From Allorhizobium borbori (GTDB lineage Bacteria > Pseudomonadota > Alphaproteobacteria > Rhizobiales > Rhizobiaceae), in NCBI RefSeq assembly GCF_014196535.1, contig NZ_JACIDU010000020.1, forward strand, positions 27,154-91,153: 64,000 bases of DNA. Direction: 5' to 3'. Both the position numbers and the translations under genes were made by a program. The stretch's first letter is position 1, and each line of letters starts with the position of its first letter. Below the pieces are notes generated by a model, which was given only the letters and a program-made list of their open reading frames with translations, was not told the origin of the DNA and searched no databases. Positions 1 to 8,103 of this stretch are shown piece after piece.

Positions 1-586
1 TCCAGAAAAACCGGCCTTCAGTGTCGACCCGCACGGGAGCGAAGAGGGTCAGGGCAGCGGGAATGTCGCGGCGGTCGAGACCGATCTTCATGGCGAGTTT
101 CACGAAGTTGTCACGCGTGTCGCGCAGCAACGCACCTTTGTAACGGGCATTGGTAGCCGCTGTCGAACCACCGACAAGGCAATCATGGGCACCGGAACTA
201 TCCTCTGTGATGGAGAACATCACGCGCCCCATGTCTGAGAAGATGACACGGCCCTTGGACAGGCCGGTCGTCCACTGCATCTTCACCGTATCGGGCAGGT
301 TGAGGCGCTCGGAGGTGTCGGCGGTGCTCCAGGCGATCAGCGCGACGGAAGAGAAGCCATCCTTCAGGCTGACACGCAGCGTCTCGCCGCAGCGGACTTT
401 CGTGGCGTAGTACCAGCCGCCAGGAATGACCTCGCGGTGAAGGACTTGTGCCTCCTCGATGGCCGGTTCCGGCAAGACGCTGAAGCCCGGCAGGGCTTTA
501 GGGGCAAATTCCAGCCCCTTCTTCTGATGATCTTCATAGCGCGCGCGGTTGGCGGCGATTTCTTCGGACGAACGTCTGATGTGCAT
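1..586 (-). CDS. Urea carboxylase-associated protein 1 (DUF1989), probable carboxyguanidine deiminase subunit; 3' end outside window
   Basis: The minus-strand frame is open from about position 598 to the window edge, so only the N-terminal 195 or so residues are present. The protein has the features of the DUF1989 family (UAAP1): a conserved GGWYYATKVRCGETLR segment and, further on, AHDCLVGGSTAATN and ARYKGALLRDTRDNF. DUF1989 proteins accompany urea/guanidine carboxylase. In guanidine-degrading bacteria the UAAP1/UAAP2 pair has been described as a two-subunit carboxyguanidine deiminase. Two in-frame ATGs exist, at 598 and 586. I chose 586 because GGAG lies six bases upstream of it. It is the fourth gene after the guanidine-I riboswitch, 85 bp after the ATPase gene. 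UAAP2, the carboxylase and allophanate hydrolase would be expected just outside the window. Confidence 0.85.
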   Translation of the reverse strand, partial: MHIRRSSEEIAANRARYEDHQKKGLEFAPKALPGFSVLPEPAIEEAQVLHREVIPGGWYYATKVRCGETLRVSLKDGFSSVALIAWSTADTSERLNLPDTVKMQWTTGLSKGRVIFSDMGRVMFSITEDSSGAHDCLVGGSTAATNARYKGALLRDTRDNFVKLAMKIGLDRRDIPAALTLFAPVRVDTEGRFFW

Positions 587-671
587 GGCTTGCTCCATGG
601 CGTTGGTTCGGGTCGTCCCGGTGGTGTCGGGCCCGTTTGGCCGGGTCGTCCCGGCCGGGCTGTTCGAAAAT

Positions 672-1415
672 TCAGGCGGCAGCCCCGGCCCGGCGCGGCG
701 GCCAGATCGGAATGTCGCGGGTAATGGTGGCGCCGTAGCGCAGCTTTTCCTCCGGCCGGTCACGCGGCCGCTCGAACGCGATGACACGGGTGGCCAGCGT
801 GAAGGCTTCGCGCATGTCATGCGTCACCATCACCACCGTCATCGGCGTTTCGTTCCACAGCCGCTTCATCAAAAGGTGGATTTCGTGGCGAATGCCGGGG
901 TCGAGCGCGCCGAAAGGCTCATCCAGCAGCAGAACCTTGGGCCGCATGATGAGCGCCTGCGCCAGCGCCAGACGTTGCTGCATGCCGCCGGAAAGCTGTG
1001 CCGGATATTTATCTTCCGAACCGGTGAGGCCGACTTCAGCGATCATGGCGCGGGCTTCCTCAATGGCCGTCTTCCGTGCTGCGCCGAACAGCTTGCCACT
1101 CAGCGGTGAAGCCTTGAGTTCCTTGCCGAGCATGACATTGCCGAGTACTGTCAGGTGCGGGAACACCGAATAGCGCTGGAACACGACACCGCGGTCCGGG
1201 CCGGGTTCGGGCGGCAGCGGTACGCCATCGAGCAGGATGGTGCCGCGGGTCGGCTTTTCCTGCCCGAGGATCATGCGCAGAAATGTGGTCTTGCCGCAGC
1301 CTGAAGGGCCGACAAGAGCAACGAAAGCACGAGATTCGACATTCAGCGAGACGTTTTCCAGCACGATCTGGTCGCCATATTCCTTCCAGACATTTTCGAT
1401 CTTGAGCGCGCTCAT
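672..1415 (-). CDS. ABC transporter ATP-binding protein (guanidine/urea carboxylase-linked, NitT/TauT type)
   Basis: This 247-residue ATPase energises the importer formed with the next two genes. Walker A GPSGCGKTT is at residues 36-44, the signature LSGGMQQR near residue 142, and Walker B with VLLLDEPFG soon after. Size and sequence style match the NitT/TauT/SsuB class of cytoplasmic ATPases. Its ATG overlaps the stop codon of the permease gene (ATGA), so the two are translationally coupled. The transcript starts at the guanidine-I riboswitch upstream of the binding-protein gene, so the substrate is inferred to be guanidine or a close relative and not urea. That substrate assignment is inference from context. 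Confidence 0.88.
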   Translation of the reverse strand: MSALKIENVWKEYGDQIVLENVSLNVESRAFVALVGPSGCGKTTFLRMILGQEKPTRGTILLDGVPLPPEPGPDRGVVFQRYSVFPHLTVLGNVMLGKELKASPLSGKLFGAARKTAIEEARAMIAEVGLTGSEDKYPAQLSGGMQQRLALAQALIMRPKVLLLDEPFGALDPGIRHEIHLLMKRLWNETPMTVVMVTHDMREAFTLATRVIAFERPRDRPEEKLRYGATITRDIPIWPPRRAGAAA

Positions 1416-2230
1416 GCCTTGTTCTCCGATGCGGACCAGGGGAAAACGGCAAGACGGATGCGATCGAGTAGCCAGTCGGTGAGAACGGCAATCAATGTGA
1501 TCCAGACGACGTAGGGGAAGATCACATCCATCGCGAGATAACGCCGCACAAGGAAGATGCGGTAACCTAGGCCGCTATCGGCGGAAATGGCTTCCGCCGC
1601 GATGAGAAACAGCCAGGCGGGTCCGAGCTGGAGCCGCAGCACGGTGATGAGGCGCGGCAGGGTTTGTGGCAAAACCACTCTGAGCGCGATCTGCCAGGAT
1701 GAGCCGCCAAGCGTTTCCGCCTTGATGACCTGTTCGCGGGGCAGGCTCAGCGCGAAAAGCGAGAGGTCGCGGACCATTACGGGCGCAACGCCGATGACGA
1801 TCAGCGCCACTTTCGAGACTTCGCCGAGGCCGAGTGCTATGAAGAGGATGGGTAGCAGCGCCAGCGGCGGCACCATCGAGATGGCGGCGACAAAGGGGGC
1901 CAGTAGCGACCGCGCATAGGGCAGCATGCCGATCAACATGCCGATGACGAGCGCGATTGCCGTCGCTATGCCGAGCCCCGAAAACAGGCGAACGAGGCTT
2001 GCCAGCGTATCCGTCCATAACACGATATCGCCGGTGCGGGCATCGGCCACGAAGGCAAGGCGGTTGATCGCATCGGCAAAGCCGGCAAGACCGGGCAGGA
2101 GCTTGTCATTGGCATTCTCTGCCAGCCTCGCCGCCGAGCCGATCGTATAGGCAACGAGCACGGCCGCAAACGGCAGCGCGGCAAGGGCAAGGCGCGCGCC
2201 GTTGGAAGGTCGCGTATTGATCCAGCGCAT
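1412..2230 (-). CDS. ABC transporter permease (guanidine/urea carboxylase-linked)
   Basis: This is a 272-residue inner-membrane permease with about six hydrophobic segments and the BPD_transp_1 fold typical of NitT/TauT importers, including the cytoplasmic EAA-like loop (REQVIKAETLGGSSWQIALR). I start it at the ATG at 2230 because GGGAG sits six bases upstream. A longer frame to 2341 would add 37 residues with no membrane or signal character. It lies 130 bp after the binding-protein gene and overlaps the ATPase gene by four bases. It should form the channel for the substrate delivered by the periplasmic protein. Confidence 0.87.
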   Translation of the reverse strand: MRWINTRPSNGARLALAALPFAAVLVAYTIGSAARLAENANDKLLPGLAGFADAINRLAFVADARTGDIVLWTDTLASLVRLFSGLGIATAIALVIGMLIGMLPYARSLLAPFVAAISMVPPLALLPILFIALGLGEVSKVALIVIGVAPVMVRDLSLFALSLPREQVIKAETLGGSSWQIALRVVLPQTLPRLITVLRLQLGPAWLFLIAAEAISADSGLGYRIFLVRRYLAMDVIFPYVVWITLIAVLTDWLLDRIRLAVFPWSASENKA

Positions 2231-2360
2231 GGGAAGCTCCCGGATGAGAAGGGAAACGGACCGGGCAGGGCGGTCGCCCGGTGGTGGTGTCAAGGGTGTG
2301 AATTTCTCCCGGCCCTCCCCGAAACGGGAAGGGCTTGCCACGCGGCAGGGGGCGGCCTTT

Positions 2361-3434
2361 TTACAGGGTGCCCTTGGCGGCTGCGTTCATGTAGTCGGTC
2401 GTGAACCGGAACTTCACATTGCCCTTGTCACCGTGAACGATGCCGCCGGGGAACTCGATGCCGATGACATCGGCGGACGGAGCGCCGTTACCGAGCAGTC
2501 CCTTTTCGAACAGAAACGTGCGAACGAGGTCCATCGTCATCGGCAGGTTCGGCGAGGCGGTGAAGGCAACCGCATCCGCTGGCTTGTCGAACAGCTTGGT
2601 GGCGGCCATCTGCGCCTCGAAGCCGGCCAGATCGGTGCCCGATGCCTTGCCCATGGTTTCTCGGGCGGCCTTGCCTTCGGCGCTCTCGGCGGTCATCACC
2701 TTCATCGTGTCGTACCAGATGCCGGCCAGTGCCTTTCCGAAATCCGGGTTGTCCTTCAGCACATCGGTGTTGGCGACCATGAGGTCTATGATTTCGCCCG
2801 GGATCTGTGAACTGTCGAACACCTTCCTGGCCGATGGAGTTTCGAGGATCGAGGAAACCAACGGGTTCCACGTCACCACGGCTGTGACATCCGGTGTCTG
2901 GAAGGCGGCGACCATGTCGGCGTCGGAGGTGTTGACCACCTTCACGTCGCGCTCGGAAGAGCCGATACTTTCGAGTGCACGCGCCAGCAGGTAGTGCGAC
3001 ACGGAGAATTCGACCAGATTGACGTTCTGGCCCTTCACATCCTCAAGCTTTGCCTTGTCCTTCAGGATCACCGCGTCGTTGCCGTTGGAAAAGTCGCCGA
3101 CGATGACGGCGGTCGTGTCGACGCCTCCGGCAGCCGGAATGGACAGGCCGTCCATGTTGGTCAGCGTCACGGCGTCGTAGGCGCCGGCGGTGTATTGGTT
3201 CATCGACTCCACATAGTCGTTGAACTGTGTCACCTCGATGTTGATGCCGTATTTGTCGGCCCACTTCTTGACGATGCCGTGGTCGGCGGCATAGCCCCAC
3301 GGCATCCAGCCGACATAGATCGACCAGGCAACCTTGAAATCCTTCTTCGGCGAGGCTTCTGCCGTGAAGGCAGCCGAAAGCGCCAAAGAGGCGGTCAGTG
3401 CGGTAATGGATAGAATTTTCCTGAAAGCTTGCAT
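2361..3434 (-). CDS. ABC transporter substrate-binding protein (NMT1/TauA-like), probable guanidine binder
   Basis: This is a 357-residue periplasmic binding protein, first gene of the riboswitch-controlled operon. A Sec signal peptide is visible at residues 1-29 (MQAFRKIL, a hydrophobic core, then AEASPKKDF). The mature part begins like family members annotated as urea ABC transporter binding proteins (VAWSIYVGWMPWGYAAD). The start at 3434 is supported by AAAGGGGAA just upstream, and upstream in-frame codons lack a signal. Relatives are often labelled urea-binding from their linkage to urea carboxylase. The riboswitch argues that guanidine is the real ligand here. Confidence 0.88.
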   Translation of the reverse strand: MQAFRKILSITALTASLALSAAFTAEASPKKDFKVAWSIYVGWMPWGYAADHGIVKKWADKYGINIEVTQFNDYVESMNQYTAGAYDAVTLTNMDGLSIPAAGGVDTTAVIVGDFSNGNDAVILKDKAKLEDVKGQNVNLVEFSVSHYLLARALESIGSSERDVKVVNTSDADMVAAFQTPDVTAVVTWNPLVSSILETPSARKVFDSSQIPGEIIDLMVANTDVLKDNPDFGKALAGIWYDTMKVMTAESAEGKAARETMGKASGTDLAGFEAQMAATKLFDKPADAVAFTASPNLPMTMDLVRTFLFEKGLLGNGAPSADVIGIEFPGGIVHGDKGNVKFRFTTDYMNAAAKGTL

Positions 3435-3458
3435 TGGTATTCCCCTTTTGCTTGTTAT

Positions 3459-3497
3459 CAAAAAGGGATCGGCAAAGACCAACGCCGCCAATCCCTT
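3459..3497 (-). terminator. Intrinsic terminator hairpin, expression platform of the riboswitch
   Basis: On the minus strand AAGGGATTGGC (3497-3487) pairs with GCCGATCCCTT (3473-3463), eleven pairs with one G-U wobble, followed by a run of T. It lies between the riboswitch aptamer and the first gene, the place of a transcription attenuator. Its 5' arm shares bases with the 3' strand of the inferred aptamer P1 helix, so the two structures should compete. Confidence 0.75.
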
Positions 3498-3619
3498 GGC
3501 TAACGAGGTCTCCCGGGCTTTTGTCCCGCCGTGCACCTGAACAGGATGTCTCCCCCGTTCAGTGGCTGCTCTCGGACCAGTCATGCACATTCTGTGCATC
3601 GGAACCCTAGCGGCCAAAC
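3495..3619 (-). promoter_or_regulatory. Guanidine-I (ykkC subtype 1) riboswitch
   Basis: Read on the minus strand, the leader carries the class hallmarks in order: CTAGGGTTCCG (3610-3600), a short hairpin ATGCAC...GTGCAT, ACTGGTCCGAGAGC, a variable hairpin (CTGAACGG...CTGTTCAG), then ACGGCGGGACAAAAGCCCGG and GGAGACC. An outer P1 helix can form between GTTTGGC (3619-3613) and GCCAAG (3500-3495). The ligand assignment rests on the conserved CGGGACAAAAGCCCGGGAGA core and on the downstream DUF1989/ABC genes, which are the usual guanidine-I regulon. Ligand binding should stabilise P1 and prevent the terminator, turning the operon on. Confidence 0.93.
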
Positions 3620-3629
3620 TCTATCCCTA

Positions 3630-3657
3630 CGTGTAGCACAAGGCCTGAAAAAGACAA
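3630..3657 (-). promoter_or_regulatory. Candidate sigma-70 promoter for the riboswitch RNA
   Basis: On the minus strand TTGTCT (3657-3652) and TACACG (3635-3630) are separated by 16 bp and would start transcription about 10 bases before the aptamer. The match is partial. Nothing else was recognised in the rest of the gap up to 3890. Confidence 0.4.
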
Positions 3658-3890
3658 GCGGAATTATGCTGCGCTGCGGTCGATTTTGCATGAAAAAGTG
3701 CCAAATATTGAGGCAATTTGTGCAAAATTGCCCATCATGAAGGCAATGCCCGTTAGGGCTGTTGGTGCAATTATTTGGTGTGTGTGCTGAAGGAAATTTC
3801 CGACGCGACCTGTAAAGACACCCACGCGCTCATGCATTATATCTTGACGATGGTCAGGATGACCGGGCCATGGAGCCAAAAGGGGGTGCC

Positions 3891-4166
3891 ATGCACATGA
3901 TTCAGGTAATGGCCGGCGGCGGGCTGCTGCTGGCCGTATTCGCATTGTTCGGAAAGCTCTGGGGTGGCGACGTCACTGCCGTCGCGACGGGCGCAAAGTT
4001 CTTCATTCCGGTCTGGCTGGCCGTCACTCTGGTCAATATGTGGGTCGGCGTTACAAAGGCCGGCTATACCGTCGCGCAGGAACTACCGATCCTCCTTATC
4101 GTCTTCGCCGTGCCTGCCGCTTTTGCCGGTCTCGTCATCTGGCAAATGCTGCGGGTGGTCGAATGA
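3891..4166 (+). CDS. Small membrane protein upstream of a Kef-type antiporter
   Basis: This is a 91-residue protein with three hydrophobic segments (about residues 5-22, 33-52 and 62-85), so it is an integral inner-membrane protein. I do not recognise a named family from the sequence alone. The ATG at 3891 follows GGGGG at a six-base spacing. An upstream ATG at 3870 lacks a site. Its stop codon overlaps the start codon of the antiporter gene (ATGA), implying coupled translation. Kef systems have known ancillary proteins (KefF, KefG), but those are soluble oxidoreductases, so this membrane partner is a different kind of accessory, if it is one. Confidence 0.75.
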   Translation: MHMIQVMAGGGLLLAVFALFGKLWGGDVTAVATGAKFFIPVWLAVTLVNMWVGVTKAGYTVAQELPILLIVFAVPAAFAGLVIWQMLRVVE

Positions 4167-5959
4167 CGGTTGAACCCACCGTGGCAGATCATGCTGCCGC
4201 TGCCGGTCATCACGGCATCGACATTGTACCGATCGTCGTTCTTCTGGCCGCGGCGGTTATTGCCGTGCCGCTGTTCAAGCGATTAGGCCTCGGCTCGGTG
4301 CTGGGGTATCTGGCCGCTGGTCTGGTCATCGGGCCATTCGGCTTCGGTGTCTTTTCCGATGCGCAGTCCATTCTCCCGGTTGCCGAACTGGGTGTCGTCA
4401 TGTTCCTCTTCATCATCGGACTTGAGATGCAGCCGTCGCGGCTGTGGTCCATGCGCGGGGAAATCTTCGGGCTCGGCCTGTTGCAGGTCGGTGTCTGCAT
4501 CGGATTACTGACCTGCGTCGGACTTGCACTCGGCTATCCGGTCGCACAGAGTTTCGTCGCCGGCACCGGTTTCGTTTTGACCTCCACGGCTATTGTCATG
4601 CAGATGCTGGAAGAGCGTGGCACCATGGGTGAGCCGAAGGGCCGCCGGGTCGTGGCAATCCTGCTGCTTGAAGACCTTGCTATCGTGCCGCTTCTGGCGC
4701 TTGTCGCCTTTCTGGCGCCGGGCGGGGCGGAAACGACGATTTCCGAACGCCTTGTCGATGTGGGTATCGGCCTTGCCTCGATCGTCGCACTTGTCGTGGC
4801 GGGTCGTTATCTGCTCGATCCGATGTTCCGTCTGCTTGGCAAGGCCCGGGCCCGCGAGGTGATGACGGCGGCGGCGCTCTTTGTGGTTCTGGGGGCGGCT
4901 CTTGCCATGCAACTCGGGGGGCTCTCCATGGCCATGGGCGCGTTTCTGGCCGGCGTACTGCTGTCGGAATCATCGTTCCGCCATCAGCTTGAGGCCGACA
5001 TCGAACCGTTTCGCGGCATCCTGCTTGGCCTTTTCTTCCTCGGCGTCGGCATGGCGCTCGATCTCAAGGTGATCGCCGCGAACTGGCCTCTGATCGTGGA
5101 AGCCGTCGTCGCCTATATGGTGCTCAAGACCCTTGGTATCTACGTGGTTGCCCGTCTGTTCAAGGCCGCGCATCGCGAGGCGCTGGAACGCGCGGTGCTG
5201 ATGGCGCAGGGCGGGGAGTTTGCCTTCGTCCTTTATGCAGCGGCCACCGCCGCCGGCATTATCGATGGTGAGGCCAATGCAATCCTCACCGCAACCATCA
5301 TCGTGTCGATGGCGCTGACGCCGCTGATGATCATTCTCCATGACCGGTTGATGCCGCGTACCGAAGCTTCGCTGGATGGGGTCGAGGCCGTGGATCGCCA
5401 TCGGGCGAGTGTCCTGCTCATCGGCTTCGGTCGCGTCGGCCAGGTCATCAGCCAGCCGCTTCTCGGCCGGGCTTGCTCCATCACCATGATCGAAAATGAT
5501 CCGGACGCCATCCGTGACGTGCGCGATTTTGGTTTCAAGGTGCATTACGGCGATGGTTCCCGGCTCGACATTCTGCGTGCTGCCGGGGCGGCAGAGGCGA
5601 AAGTCGTCATCGTTGCCGTGAACGATCGCGAGGCCACGCTGAAGATCGTCGAACTCATGAAGGCAGAATTTCCGCTGGTTCCGGTCATCGCCCGGTCCTA
5701 CGATCGCGAGCACGCATTGAAGCTGGTGCATGCCGGTGTTGATTTCCAGGCTCGGGAAACTTTCGAGTCCGCCCTGTCCCTTGCCGAAAAAGCACTGGAG
5801 TTCATGGATGTCGAGGAGGAGGAGCGCGTCGAGGTGATCGAGGATATTCGCCGACGTGATGCCGAGCGCTTTGCCAACGAACTCGTCGGTGGTCTCGATG
5901 CAGGACGCGTCTTCCTCTATGGCAACGCACCACAGCGGGGCCTGCCGAAATCATCTTGA
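4163..5959 (+). CDS. Monovalent cation:proton antiporter, CPA2 family (KefB/KefC-like)
   Basis: This is a 598-residue antiporter. The N-terminal 380 or so residues form about 12 membrane segments of the Na+/H+ exchanger fold, with GLEMQPSRLW and EDLAIVPLLAL typical of KefB/C. A cytoplasmic RCK/TrkA-N domain follows, with a Rossmann start near residue 415 (VLLIGFGRVGQVI) and ENDPDAIRDVRDFG. The acidic C-terminal tail (EEEERVEVIEDIRR) is family-like. The likely role is K+ efflux coupled to proton entry during electrophile or pH stress. The start was chosen from the ATGA overlap with the preceding small membrane protein. Its 3' end overlaps the convergent GGDEF-EAL gene by nine bases. Glutathione gating cannot be judged from sequence here. 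Confidence 0.88.
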   Translation: MTVEPTVADHAAAAGHHGIDIVPIVVLLAAAVIAVPLFKRLGLGSVLGYLAAGLVIGPFGFGVFSDAQSILPVAELGVVMFLFIIGLEMQPSRLWSMRGEIFGLGLLQVGVCIGLLTCVGLALGYPVAQSFVAGTGFVLTSTAIVMQMLEERGTMGEPKGRRVVAILLLEDLAIVPLLALVAFLAPGGAETTISERLVDVGIGLASIVALVVAGRYLLDPMFRLLGKARAREVMTAAALFVVLGAALAMQLGGLSMAMGAFLAGVLLSESSFRHQLEADIEPFRGILLGLFFLGVGMALDLKVIAANWPLIVEAVVAYMVLKTLGIYVVARLFKAAHREALERAVLMAQGGEFAFVLYAAATAAGIIDGEANAILTATIIVSMALTPLMIILHDRLMPRTEASLDGVEAVDRHRASVLLIGFGRVGQVISQPLLGRACSITMIENDPDAIRDVRDFGFKVHYGDGSRLDILRAAGAAEAKVVIVAVNDREATLKIVELMKAEFPLVPVIARSYDREHALKLVHAGVDFQARETFESALSLAEKALEFMDVEEEERVEVIEDIRRRDAERFANELVGGLDAGRVFLYGNAPQRGLPKSS

Positions 5960-8101
5960 ATCAGCGTTCGTCGCGATCTGAAGAAGCGCCTCGAGGGGCA
6001 TGGGCCGCCCTAGCAGGTAACCTTGCCCCTCGTCGCATCCGAAGGAGAGCAACATGCGCTTTTGCGCCTCGGTTTCGACGCCCTCAGCGATCACCTTCAG
6101 GCTGAAATCCCGACCGAGGCCGACAACGGCGCGCACGATGGCCGCGCTGCCTGGCTCGGTTTCCAGCGTCTGCACGAAGCTGCGGTCTATCTTGATAGTG
6201 TCGAAAGGGAACTTGCAGAGATAGGCGAGGGAGGAATAACCCGTGCCGAAATCATCGAGTGCGATGGTGACCCCAAGCGCCTTCAATGCTTCCAGCGCGC
6301 CAGCCGTTGCGCGGTTGTTTTCCAGAAGCAGGGATTCGGTGATCTCCACCTCCAGCCGCGCAGGGGCAATGCCGGATAGCGCAAGCTTGGCGGCCACCGT
6401 CTCGGCGACATCGCTGCGGCGGAACTGAACCGGCGAAAGATTGACGGCCACACGGAAGTCGGCGGGCAGGCGAGTAAGCGCCTCGCAAGCCGTAGCCAGA
6501 ACCCATTCACCGATCGGAACAATCAGGCCGGAAAGCTCTGCGACCGGAATAAAGTCGGCGGGACTGATGGGCCGCTTGGCGGGATGTGTCCAACGAAGCA
6601 ATGCCTCGGCGCCGGTCAGCCGGCCTGTCACGAGGCAGAATTTTGGCTGATAGTTCAGTGTGAACTCGCCGCGCGACAGCGCGCCGCGAAGGTCGCTTTC
6701 CATGGAGCGCACGACCGAGATGCGGCGATCGTGCTCAGGCGTGAAAAAGCGCCAGCCATTGCCGCCATCGGACTTCGCCCGGTAGATTGCCAGATCGGCG
6801 GCATTAAGCAAGGCATCCGTATTGGCTTCGCCGAGGTCGGACGTCGCGATGCCAACCGATGCGGTGGTCGTGACAAGGTGGCCATCCACCGAGAACGTTT
6901 CACCGAATGCCGACTGCAGTCGGGCGGCAAGGCATGCGAGTTGGGTGCGGTCGGTCTGGCCGCTTCGTAAAATGGTGAACTCGTCACCGCCAATCCGTGC
7001 CAGCAGATCGGTTGGCCCCAGTTCTCTCGCCAGTCTGCGGGCGACGACTTTGAGGAGCGCATCACCCACCCGGTGGCCGAAGGTGTCGTTGATTGCCATG
7101 AACCGGTCGAGATTGATGCTGATGACGGCGATATCGCCGTGGGCGGCAAGCGCGTCATTCATTACCTGCCGCAGATGATTGCGGTTGAAAACGCCGGTCA
7201 GTTCATCGTGTCTGGCCAGCCAGGCAAGCTTTTCGGCTACGGCCATCTCCTCCGTCACGTCCCGCACGATCAGGCCGAAGCCAAGCGGACCTTCCGGCGT
7301 GCTCCCGGCCCCACTGCCCCAGCTTGCAATGGAGACTTCGGTGGAAATGGCACGCCCGTCCTTGGCGCGGGTGGTGAGCGTCAATGGTAGGCCGCTATGG
7401 CCTTCGACAGCATCCTCGAGTGCCTGTATCAGAAGGGTCGCATCTGCATGATCGGTGGTGATGGCCGTGACCGGCTTTTCGATCATCTCATCGCCTGAGA
7501 AGCCGAAAATTTTCTCGGCGGCGGGGTTCCAATACCGGGTGTTGTACGTCGAATCCGCTATGATGATACCTTCGCTGGCGGCATTCATCAGCGAGGAGGT
7601 CATGAGTTCGAGTTGTTCCAGCCGTCGCTTTTCTAGCCGATCCATGACGAGCGTCGCAAGGTTCTTCAGACGCTCTCTTTCCTTCGGCGAAAACTGCGCT
7701 CTGGTCTGGCGGTCGAGGATGCACAGCGTGCCGATAACATAGCCCTTCGGCGTCGCCAGAGGCGCTCCGGCGTAGAAACGAAGCCCGCCTTCCGATGTCG
7801 CCACCAGAGGATTTTCGCAGAACCGCTGGTCGGCGGCCAGGTCTGGAACCACCAGCAGATCGCGCCCCTGAATGGCGTGGCTACAGAACGCCAGTTCTCT
7901 GGGAAGATCCTGAACCTCAAGTCCGATTTTGGATTTTACCCACACCGTATCGCGGGCCACGAGATTGATCATCGCGATCGGGACTTCAAAGATGTCGGCT
8001 GTCAGTCGGCATATGTGATCGTAATCGCTTTCGGGTGGCGTTCCGAAAATGCCGTATTGGTCGAGTTCCCTCAGTCGCTCCAGTTCGTGCAAGGGTGCCA
8101 T
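5951..8101 (-). CDS. GAF-PAS-GGDEF-EAL c-di-GMP enzyme
   Basis: This is a 716-residue soluble signalling protein. A GAF domain occupies about residues 20-160, then come a PAS domain with PAC (about 180-310), a GGDEF domain (about 315-475) and an EAL domain (about 490-745 in longer relatives, here to the C terminus). The cyclase motif is intact (RIGGDEF), but the RxxD inhibitory site is absent (GPTD at that place). The phosphodiesterase motifs EALLRW and DDFGTGYSSL are intact. It could make or degrade c-di-GMP; dual-domain proteins often keep one activity. The start at 8101 follows GGGAGGGG. The gene begins two bases after the stop of the next upstream GGDEF gene, so they form an operon. Confidence 0.9.
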   Translation of the reverse strand: MAPLHELERLRELDQYGIFGTPPESDYDHICRLTADIFEVPIAMINLVARDTVWVKSKIGLEVQDLPRELAFCSHAIQGRDLLVVPDLAADQRFCENPLVATSEGGLRFYAGAPLATPKGYVIGTLCILDRQTRAQFSPKERERLKNLATLVMDRLEKRRLEQLELMTSSLMNAASEGIIIADSTYNTRYWNPAAEKIFGFSGDEMIEKPVTAITTDHADATLLIQALEDAVEGHSGLPLTLTTRAKDGRAISTEVSIASWGSGAGSTPEGPLGFGLIVRDVTEEMAVAEKLAWLARHDELTGVFNRNHLRQVMNDALAAHGDIAVISINLDRFMAINDTFGHRVGDALLKVVARRLARELGPTDLLARIGGDEFTILRSGQTDRTQLACLAARLQSAFGETFSVDGHLVTTTASVGIATSDLGEANTDALLNAADLAIYRAKSDGGNGWRFFTPEHDRRISVVRSMESDLRGALSRGEFTLNYQPKFCLVTGRLTGAEALLRWTHPAKRPISPADFIPVAELSGLIVPIGEWVLATACEALTRLPADFRVAVNLSPVQFRRSDVAETVAAKLALSGIAPARLEVEITESLLLENNRATAGALEALKALGVTIALDDFGTGYSSLAYLCKFPFDTIKIDRSFVQTLETEPGSAAIVRAVVGLGRDFSLKVIAEGVETEAQKRMLLSFGCDEGQGYLLGRPMPLEALLQIATNADSR

Positions 8102-8103
8102 CC

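Noticed and set aside
549..1109. Plus-strand open frame over the ABC ATPase gene
   Set aside because: It is the shadow of the minus-strand ATPase, which has full Walker motifs. The plus-strand translation has no family features and low-complexity composition.
4970..5731. Long minus-strand frame inside the Kef antiporter
   Set aside because: The plus-strand product is a complete antiporter with RCK domain; the minus frame is rich in His/Arg/Asp typical of antisense GC-rich frames.
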